A DNA stretch of 9,841 bases from Burkholderiales bacterium (GTDB lineage Bacteria; Pseudomonadota; Gammaproteobacteria; Burkholderiales; Usitatibacteraceae). Below, in pieces: positions 1 through 5,125 of this stretch; positions within the stretch are counted from its first letter, which is position 1; each line of letters opens with the position of its first letter. The notes under the pieces were generated by a model that saw only the letters and a list, made by a program, of their open reading frames with translations, ran no database searches and was not told where the DNA came from. A program made the translations under genes and the position numbers. The stretch is from NCBI GenBank assembly GCA_025350945.1, contig JANXWW010000284.1, forward strand, positions 1 to 9,841, read 5' to 3'.

Positions 1-123
1 TGTATTTGGGAATCCGAACTGCAACGTAACGGTACTTTTTTATAAACACTAGGACTGGCGGGCGTTTCAGCGTATAAATGCTTCGAAAACCTCATCTATG
101 CTTGTGTTTGTATTTAAATTCCG
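1..123. other. Downstream flank of clsB, no gene seen
   Basis: This short AT-leaning stretch follows the clsB stop codon (minus strand) and runs to the window edge. I see no open reading frame of note, no convincing hairpin with a T-tract, and no RNA gene. The clsB operon must therefore end, or continue to a further gene, outside the window. Confidence 0.6.
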
Positions 124-1353
124 CTACCCCAGCCAATCGCCCTTTACCCCGATCCACCCTGTTGCTGCGCGTGCGAATCCGTACGCGAGCCAATTTTTGA
201 TGCGCTCGACTAGCGGGCGGCGCTGCCAGCCGAAGGGGTCAAATTGGCGGGCGTTTTCTTTGATCTCGGCGTGAACAGATAGACGTAAATCGCGCGCAAA
301 TCCTTCGTCATAGACGACAATATTTGCTTCGCGATTTAAAAATAAACTGAAGGGGTCGAGGTTGCTGGAACCGACGGTGGCCCATTGATCGTCGATGGTG
401 GCGACTTTGCAATGCATCATCGATTTTTCGTATTCGTAAATTTTCACACCCGCACCCAGCAGCTGTTCGTAAAGCGCGCGCGTGGCCATTTGCAGGAGCG
501 CATGATCGGCGCGGCCTTGCAATAACAGCGTGACTTCCACCCCGCGTGATGCGGCATTAACCAGCTCACGACGAAAGCGGCGGCCCGGTAAAAAATAGGA
601 ATTAACAATAAGGATTTGTTTTGTCGCGCGCTTGATTGCACCGAGATACGCTTCTTCGATTTCGCGGCGATTGCGAAAATTATCACGCGCCAAAAATTGC
701 GCGCGCATGGTGCCCACGTTGCCATTTTTTTCTGTTGCATTCGCGAGCGCCGTGCGCTCGGCATTGACAAGCTTTAAGTCCGCCTGCGGGCGACGCAGCC
801 AGCGATTAATTTCGGCCGCAGCCCCCATCTTGCGCACATGCCACCACGCGACCAGTTTCCATAGCCGCTCAGTGGCAAGGTAAATACTCGGCACCACCGG
901 CCCTTCAACCTGCACCGCATAATCGTAGCGCGGAAAATCGGAGAGACTTTCGGTGAAATCATCAATCAGATTGATGCCGCCGACAAATGCGATGCGGGCA
1001 TCAACCAGCGTGATCTTGCGATGGGTGCGCCGCAAATGCGCGCGGCGCATGCTGATCCAGCGATAGTCAGGACGAAACAAAAGCAGCGTCACGCCTGCTT
1101 CGCGCAGTGAAGCAAAAAATTTCGGGTCCGTCGTGTGCGAGCCAAAAGCATCCACCAGCGCACGCACCGCAACACCGCGTTTGGCCGCGCGCTTGAGCGA
1201 ATCTGCAATCGCCTCACCACTTTTATCGTCGCGGAAAATATAGGTTTCCACGCGCACTTCAAATTGTGCGGCATCAATGGCTGTGATCATCGCGGGAAAT
1301 AATTCACTGCCATTTTTAAAAAGTGTGATCTGGTTACCGGGCGTGATGTCCAT
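124..1353 (-). CDS. clsB: Cardiolipin synthase ClsB-like, phospholipase D family
   Basis: Predicted 409-residue enzyme of the phospholipase D superfamily, closest in layout to ClsB (YbhO). In that family the enzyme joins phosphatidyl groups to make cardiolipin at the inner membrane. Two HKD catalytic motifs are intact: HRKITLVD (H111, K113, D118), followed by FVGGINL, and HCKVATID (H314, K316, D321), followed by VGSSNLDPFSL. There is no N-terminal membrane anchor, which fits ClsB (about 410 residues) rather than the longer ClsA with two membrane helices. I chose the ATG at 1353 because it lies 11 bp after the stop of the upstream EEP gene and starts directly before conserved sequence. The frame stays open to 1479, but that extension only overlaps the upstream gene. 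No strong Shine-Dalgarno is visible, so translation may be coupled to the gene before it. An EEP-clsB pair matches the known ybhP-ybhO neighbourhood. Family is sure; substrate preference is inferred. Confidence 0.93.
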   Translation of the reverse strand: MDITPGNQITLFKNGSELFPAMITAIDAAQFEVRVETYIFRDDKSGEAIADSLKRAAKRGVAVRALVDAFGSHTTDPKFFASLREAGVTLLLFRPDYRWISMRRAHLRRTHRKITLVDARIAFVGGINLIDDFTESLSDFPRYDYAVQVEGPVVPSIYLATERLWKLVAWWHVRKMGAAAEINRWLRRPQADLKLVNAERTALANATEKNGNVGTMRAQFLARDNFRNRREIEEAYLGAIKRATKQILIVNSYFLPGRRFRRELVNAASRGVEVTLLLQGRADHALLQMATRALYEQLLGAGVKIYEYEKSMMHCKVATIDDQWATVGSSNLDPFSLFLNREANIVVYDEGFARDLRLSVHAEIKENARQFDPFGWQRRPLVERIKNWLAYGFARAATGWIGVKGDWLG

Positions 1354-1364
1354 CGCTCGTGCGC

Positions 1365-2261
1365 TTACTTGTGGCTCAGGGGCGGGGTCGCGGATGCGCG
1401 TGGTGCTTTCGCGGGAATCGTCTGCCCATCGCGTGTAAGACGCACGGCAAGGCCAACGTGATCCGACAGCCCGCGCCATTTCACGCCTTCAATCGCACCA
1501 TGCAAACGCAACACTTCCTTGATATTGACGCCGCGCACATAAATACGATCCAGCGTAAGCATTGGGAAAATGGCGGGGAATGTTTTTGCCGGTTTGCCAT
1601 GGGTTTCTTCGAATACTTCGCGTAATCCCAGATCACGTTTTAGCGCAGCCGATATCCCGCCGCGCTTGCTGCGCCAATCATTAAAATCGCCCGCCACCAC
1701 CAGCGGCGCATCACCCGGCGCACTGTGCGCCAGGAATTCAGTCAGCTTATCAATCTGCATGGTGCGGCTTTGTTGAAACAGCCCCAAGTGTACGCAAACA
1801 CAAGTTAGCGGCATATCCCATCCGGGCACATCAATGCGCGCGAGCAGATGGCCGCGCGATTCGAAACGATGATGCGACACATCGCGATTGGTCCAATTCA
1901 CTACTGGATAAGCGGACAAAATCGCATTGCCATGATCGCTGTGCTGATTCTTTGCATTCACACCGTAAACGATGTCGTGATAGCGCCCTTCGGCAATATG
2001 TTCGTGCTGCGATAGCTCGGGCCAATCATCAAATCTGGTTTCATTTTTGGCATGCCCGCCCTGCACTTCCTGCAAAAAAACAATGTCCGCATCCAGCGCG
2101 TGCAGCTTTTCGCGCACTTCATGAATGACCAGTTTGCGATTCAGCGGACTTAAGCCTTTGTGAATGTTGTAAGTCGCGAGGGTGAGAGGTTTAGCCTCCC
2201 TCCCCCCTCGCGGGGGAGGGATTGAGGGAGAGGGGATGCCAGCCTGGGTAATTTCATTCAT
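1365..2261 (-). CDS. EEP-family phosphatase/nuclease (YbhP-like)
   Basis: A 298-residue protein of the endonuclease/exonuclease/phosphatase (EEP, DNase I-like) fold. Motifs in order: TYNIHKG (about 30-36), the metal-binding glutamate in FLQEVQ (E65), HGNAILS (110-116), VHLGLF (157-162), AGDFNDW (190-196), LDRIY (237-241) and LSDHVGL (265-271). These cover the expected metal and phosphate ligands, so it should be active. The substrate is unknown; in this position, paired with a cardiolipin synthase, it corresponds to E. coli YbhP, also poorly defined. Start: the ATG at 2261 is chosen over an in-frame TTG at 2273, because the GAGG at the ribosome-binding position abuts the TTG but lies 12 nt before the ATG. 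Residues 9-22, rich in Pro, Arg and Gly, are encoded by a GC-rich palindromic element and look like an insertion before the fold begins near residue 26. The C-terminal 25 residues are also Pro/Ala-rich and probably disordered. Likely co-transcribed with nudB and clsB. Confidence 0.91.
   Translation of the reverse strand: MNEITQAGIPSPSIPPPRGGREAKPLTLATYNIHKGLSPLNRKLVIHEVREKLHALDADIVFLQEVQGGHAKNETRFDDWPELSQHEHIAEGRYHDIVYGVNAKNQHSDHGNAILSAYPVVNWTNRDVSHHRFESRGHLLARIDVPGWDMPLTCVCVHLGLFQQSRTMQIDKLTEFLAHSAPGDAPLVVAGDFNDWRSKRGGISAALKRDLGLREVFEETHGKPAKTFPAIFPMLTLDRIYVRGVNIKEVLRLHGAIEGVKWRGLSDHVGLAVRLTRDGQTIPAKAPRASATPPLSHK
2195..2236. repeat. REP-like GC-rich palindrome inside the EEP gene
   Basis: The core is a perfect 9-bp inverted repeat, CCCTCCCCC at 2198-2206 and GGGGGAGGG at 2212-2220, with a 5-nt loop. 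It is followed by a further G/A-rich block (GAGGGAGAGGGG, 2225-2236). This resembles the short interspersed palindromes common between genes in many proteobacteria. Here it lies in frame inside the first 70 nt of a coding region and encodes a Pro-rich segment. In the mRNA it would form a very stable hairpin close to the start codon. Copies elsewhere in the genome cannot be seen from this window. Confidence 0.6.
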
Positions 2262-2281
2262 ATTTAGCAGCAACCTCTATA

Positions 2282-2311
2282 GCCTTCATATGCCTTCATA
2301 TGCATTCATTT
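2282..2311. repeat. 10-bp tandem repeat across the nudB stop
   Basis: Two exact copies of GCCTTCATAT (2282-2291 and 2292-2301) are followed by a third with two mismatches (2302-2311). The third copy contains the nudB stop codon (2306-2308). The array fills most of the gap between nudB and the EEP gene and probably arose by local duplication. Confidence 0.7.
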
Positions 2312-2830
2312 TTTTTCCATCGCCGCCATACGAACTGGCAAACTCAAAATCGCATCACGATTCGTTGGCGAAAAACACAACGCCGCAGCCTTGTCATGAG
2401 CCAGCCAAACATGCTGCAAATGTTCACGCGGCGCGAGTTTGATTGGCACGCGGTCGGGCACTTCAAGTCCAAATACATGCTCAATATTCTCAGTCACGCC
2501 GGGCGCATAACGATGTCGCCAGATCGGAAAAATTTCATAAACATTTTTTTGTTGCCAATCGGTGAGCGTGTAATCACGTGCGATCAGGCCTGTTTCTTCA
2601 CCCACTTCACGCGCGGCTGTTTCTGCCAGCGATTCGTCGGCATCCTGACTACCGGTGACTGATTGCCAATAGCCGATTTTATCCGCACGTTCAATTAACA
2701 AGACCTCCGCTTGGGGCGTGTAGATGACGATCAAGGTGGAGCGTGGAATTTTGTAGGGCTTGGTGATGGGAGGTGATTCAGACATATTCATATTGTAGTA
2801 TGGGCGAGTTACGTTACCGATTGCTGACAT
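2306..2830 (-). CDS. nudB: NudB, dihydroneopterin triphosphate pyrophosphohydrolase
   Basis: Nudix hydrolase of 174 residues that resembles E. coli NudB along its length. NudB removes pyrophosphate from dihydroneopterin triphosphate, an early cytosolic step of folate synthesis. The Nudix box is complete: G60, E66, R74, E75, E78, E79, G81 (GX5EX7REUXEEXGU). NudB-type signatures are also present: YWQSVTGS just before and within the box, RHRYAPGVT (105-113) and the aromatic-rich LQHVWL (138-143). Start: the ATG at 2830 is the only candidate with even a weak ribosome-binding match (GAAG, 5 nt upstream). Homologues usually begin close to the KPYKIP segment, so the ATGs at 2791 or 2785 (159 residues) would give a more typical length of 150-160. 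The first 15 residues should be treated as doubtful. It heads a likely operon with the EEP gene and clsB. A 16-bp tandem repeat lies just upstream. Confidence 0.95.
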   Translation of the reverse strand: MSAIGNVTRPYYNMNMSESPPITKPYKIPRSTLIVIYTPQAEVLLIERADKIGYWQSVTGSQDADESLAETAAREVGEETGLIARDYTLTDWQQKNVYEIFPIWRHRYAPGVTENIEHVFGLEVPDRVPIKLAPREHLQHVWLAHDKAAALCFSPTNRDAILSLPVRMAAMEKK

Positions 2831-2837
2831 GACAACT

Positions 2838-2884
2838 TCATCACACTATTGCCTCATCACAATATTGCCTCATCACAATATTGC
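2838..2884. repeat. 16-bp tandem repeat upstream of nudB
   Basis: About 2.9 head-to-tail copies of TCATCACAATATTGCC, at 2838-2853 (one mismatch), 2854-2869 and 2870-2884 (lacking the last base). Each unit carries the word CAATATTG, which is self-complementary except in the first copy. The array lies between the divergent nudB and DMT transporter genes, starting 7 bp before the 2830 ATG of nudB, so it would lie in the nudB promoter or leader. It could be an operator series or simply a variable-number repeat. Confidence 0.8.
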
Positions 2885-2936
2885 TATTTACAAGATCGCT
2901 GTGACTGACATTCATCAATTGTCACTCTGAATTTGT

Positions 2937-2952
2937 TAGACTCCAAAGTCTA
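2937..2952. promoter_or_regulatory. Inverted repeat upstream of the DMT transporter
   Basis: Perfect 6-bp arms TAGACT and AGTCTA around a 4-nt centre, 35 bp before the transporter start. The position suits a repressor or activator site or a small leader hairpin, but a match this short could be chance. I could not place a good -10/-35 pair with confidence in this intergenic region. Confidence 0.25.
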
Positions 2953-2987
2953 TCTTTTGTTAATTCACAACGGCATCAGCGAATCTG

Positions 2988-3977
2988 ATGCATCTCATGT
3001 CCGCAACGCCTACGCCTACACCTGCACCCGGTTCCAGTCCTACAGCACCCATCTCTTCCACACTTTCACGCGCAAAATATTTACGCGGCGCAGCATGGGG
3101 AATATTTGCGATTTCAATCTGGGTCGGCTGGATTTTGCTCACGCGCTATGGCGTGACGACGTCCCTATCGCCCTACGACATCACGGCATTACGCTTCGCA
3201 TGCGCGGGGTTGTTGCTGTTGCCGATTCTGATTCGCGATGGCTTCGGCATCCAAAAAGTGGGCTTAAAAATCTGGCTGATTATTTGCATCGGCGCGGGCG
3301 CGCCTTATGTAATGATCGCCTCCAGCGGGCTTAAATTCGCACCTGCTGCGCATGCAGGCGCATTAATTCCAGGCACGATGCCGTTGTGGGCGGCGCTGCT
3401 CGCGATGTATTTTTTGCAAGAAAAAATCAGTGGCGTGCGCAAATTGGGGCTTGCGCTGATTCCCGTCGGCATTATTATCTTTGTCGGTGCAGGATTAACG
3501 CATTTTGAAACCGGCTATTGGCGCGGACATTTGCTGTTTATCAGTGCGGCAATGTGCTGGGCGAGCTTTACGGTGGCGATGCGCAAGGCTTCTGCATCAG
3601 GCTTCACCGCACTGCAAGCGGCGGCAGTGGTCTCAGTTGTTTCTGCGGTGGTTTATTTGCCGATTTACGCGCTGTACTTGCCGCATCGTATCGCTGATGC
3701 GCCGCTGAATGCAATCGTGATTCAAACAATTTATCAGGGCATTTTTGTCAGCGTGATTTCGCTATTCGCGTATGCGCGTGCGGTGTCAATTTTGGGTGCA
3801 TCGTTAGGCGCGAGTTTCGCGTCGCTCGTGCCGGTGCTGGCCATGCTGGCCGCGATTCCGCTGCTGGGCGAGATTCCGAAACCTGCGGATTATTTGGGTA
3901 TTGCAGCAGTGACGATTGGCGTATTTTTATCGTCGGGGGCGTATCAGGCATTCATGCGCAAGTCGCCCGCGAAATAA
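2988..3977 (+). CDS. DMT/EamA-family transporter
   Basis: A 329-residue inner-membrane protein with two halves of five helices each, the EamA arrangement of the drug/metabolite transporter superfamily (RhaT/YdcZ-like carriers). Approximate helices: 34-52, 64-82, 93-112, 119-143, 151-170, 180-198, 207-230, 242-264, 269-293 and 301-318. Family-like features include ALRF near the second helix, PLWAALLAMYFLQEKIS ending helix 4, and the matching VPVLAMLAAIPLLGEIP in the second half, where the E marks the end of helix 9. Such carriers usually export metabolites or amino acids; the substrate cannot be read from sequence. The first 30 residues are a Pro/Thr/Ser-rich cytosolic tail without counterpart in most relatives, and a second ATG at 2997 would shorten it by three residues. 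No clear ribosome-binding site is visible for either start. It is divergent from nudB and ends 7 bp from the convergent peptidase gene with no terminator between them. Confidence 0.93.
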   Translation: MHLMSATPTPTPAPGSSPTAPISSTLSRAKYLRGAAWGIFAISIWVGWILLTRYGVTTSLSPYDITALRFACAGLLLLPILIRDGFGIQKVGLKIWLIICIGAGAPYVMIASSGLKFAPAAHAGALIPGTMPLWAALLAMYFLQEKISGVRKLGLALIPVGIIIFVGAGLTHFETGYWRGHLLFISAAMCWASFTVAMRKASASGFTALQAAAVVSVVSAVVYLPIYALYLPHRIADAPLNAIVIQTIYQGIFVSVISLFAYARAVSILGASLGASFASLVPVLAMLAAIPLLGEIPKPADYLGIAAVTIGVFLSSGAYQAFMRKSPAK

Positions 3978-3984
3978 AACACCG

Positions 3985-4980
3985 TCACTTTTCAACCCGC
4001 ATTTTCGCCACGATATCAGACGCGCCGCTGAAGTAAGCATGCGGCATGTCGCGCGTACGGTGATTGCCATACGGCACGCCGTTTGCATCAATCGCGATAA
4101 AGCCGACATCGGCATCGAAATCACGACCAAGCTGATCGAGCATCGCGTCCACCGCGTCGGCAATCGACATGCCACGCTCAACGTTATCCGAAATTTGTCG
4201 GCATGCGAGCGAGCGAATCACATACTCGCCTGTACCCGTCGCACTCGCGCCAGCGAAGATTGAGGCGTATGTGCCGCAACCTGGCAGCGGCGTATCGCCT
4301 ACTCGTCCGGGCAATTTCATCGTGTAGCCGCCGGTGGACGTGGCCGCACATATCACGCCGCGCACATCACGCGCGACAACACCAATGGTGCCGCCCGCGA
4401 ATTCAGGATACGTTTTTAAGAAGCTGCGGAGTTTGAATTGCTGGGGCGTGGGTAAGCCTGCGCTGTCGGGTTGAAAATCGGACTGCGCTTGCAGCTCAAT
4501 TTCTAATTTCGCCCGCTTATCCTGCCAATCAGCACGCCGATCCGCCGTGATGGGATCGTAATCTGCGTGCCCCATCACGCGCGCAAAGCGAAGTGCGCCA
4601 TCACCCGTGAGCATGACGTGATCGGTTTCTTCCATGACTTGCTTTGCGACCAGCAACGGATTTTTAACCCGTTGCAAACCCGTGACCGCGCCGATGCGGG
4701 TAGTTTTTTGTTCCCGACCCGGTGACACCATCACGCACGCGTCCAGCTCCACAAAGCCATCCAAATTGAGTACCGCACCCGTCCCCGCATTGAAGATCGG
4801 ATTGTCTTCCAGCACCGTTGCCGCCGCCATCGCCGCGTCGAGTGCAGTACCGTCCGACGACAAAATTTTCCGCCCCGCTTGCACCGCCGCATTAATGCCA
4901 GCCAGCGCTTCGGTATCCGAGCCCGGCCGCCAACTGCCCGCGCCACCGTGAACAATAAGGGAGATATTCGATACAGTCAT
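3985..4980 (-). CDS. iaaA: Isoaspartyl peptidase / plant-type L-asparaginase
   Basis: A 331-residue N-terminal-nucleophile hydrolase of the IaaA (EcAIII) family, which cleaves beta-aspartyl dipeptides and, more weakly, L-asparagine. Family proenzymes cut themselves before a threonine to give alpha and beta chains. Here the cut site is GG|TIGVV, making T198 the nucleophile. Supporting residues line up with the E. coli enzyme: HGGAG (11-15), NAGTGAVLN (64-72) in the alpha chain, T216 in STGG, R226 and D229 in GRVGDTP, and T248-G249 in TGTGE. The linker before T198 (about 155-195) is polar and variable, as expected. No signal peptide, so cytosolic. The ATG at 4980 is favoured by a good AAGGA 8 nt upstream; an upstream in-frame ATG (5076) falls inside the terminator hairpin. 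It is convergent with the DMT transporter and downstream of the TonB receptor, but separated from the latter by a terminator. The physiological substrate is inferred from family only. Confidence 0.94.
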   Translation of the reverse strand: MTVSNISLIVHGGAGSWRPGSDTEALAGINAAVQAGRKILSSDGTALDAAMAAATVLEDNPIFNAGTGAVLNLDGFVELDACVMVSPGREQKTTRIGAVTGLQRVKNPLLVAKQVMEETDHVMLTGDGALRFARVMGHADYDPITADRRADWQDKRAKLEIELQAQSDFQPDSAGLPTPQQFKLRSFLKTYPEFAGGTIGVVARDVRGVICAATSTGGYTMKLPGRVGDTPLPGCGTYASIFAGASATGTGEYVIRSLACRQISDNVERGMSIADAVDAMLDQLGRDFDADVGFIAIDANGVPYGNHRTRDMPHAYFSGASDIVAKMRVEK

Positions 4981-4988
4981 TACGATTT

Positions 4989-4993
4989 TCCTT
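4989..4993 (-). promoter_or_regulatory. Ribosome-binding site of iaaA
   Basis: AAGGA on the minus strand, 8 nt before the ATG at 4980. It decides the start: the longer reading frame from 5076 has no such site and would begin within the terminator of the neighbouring gene. Confidence 0.75.
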
Positions 4994-5018
4994 GGGTAAG
5001 ATGAATTACGCGCGTTTG

Positions 5019-5024
5019 ATTTTA
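5019..5024 (-). promoter_or_regulatory. Possible -10 box of iaaA promoter
   Basis: TAAAAT (five of six to consensus) about 40 bp before the iaaA start, inside the short gap between the terminator and the gene, where a promoter must lie if the terminator works. The -35 is poor (TTTTTA at 16-bp spacing). A TTGACG lies just upstream of the TAAAAT but too close to serve as its -35; its own 17-bp-spaced -10 (TAATTC) is weak. Confidence 0.25.
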
Positions 5025-5056
5025 GCGTCAACGATGCGCATAAAAAAGTGACCAGC

Positions 5057-5090
5057 AAAAAAACAAACCCCGCCAAGAGGCGGGGTTTGT
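5057..5090 (-). terminator. Rho-independent terminator of the TonB receptor gene
   Basis: A perfect 12-bp stem (ACAAACCCCGCC at 5063-5074 against GGCGGGGTTTGT at 5079-5090) with a 4-nt loop. On the minus strand it is followed directly by six T residues (5062 to 5057). It lies 36 bp after the receptor stop codon. This is a textbook intrinsic terminator and implies that iaaA, further downstream, has its own promoter. Confidence 0.92.
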
Positions 5091-5125
5091 GTTTATAAAA
5101 CCAGCAACGTATTAGGCAACGCGAC

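Noticed and set aside
1354..1479. Upstream extension of the clsB frame by 42 codons
   Set aside because: It overlaps the end of the EEP gene in another frame, has no similarity to ClsB proteins, and a sensible ATG at 1353 follows the EEP stop by 11 bp.
2262..2273. TTG start for the EEP gene
   Set aside because: The GAGG motif directly abuts the TTG, leaving no spacing; the ATG at 2261 is more plausible.
2309..2316. Run of eight T (A in the nudB message) at the nudB 3' end as a frameshift site
   Set aside because: A slip would change only the last two or three residues and soon reach another stop, so little functional effect is expected.
2838..2884. CRISPR-like array
   Set aside because: The units are directly adjacent with no spacers and only 16 bp long; no cas genes are present.
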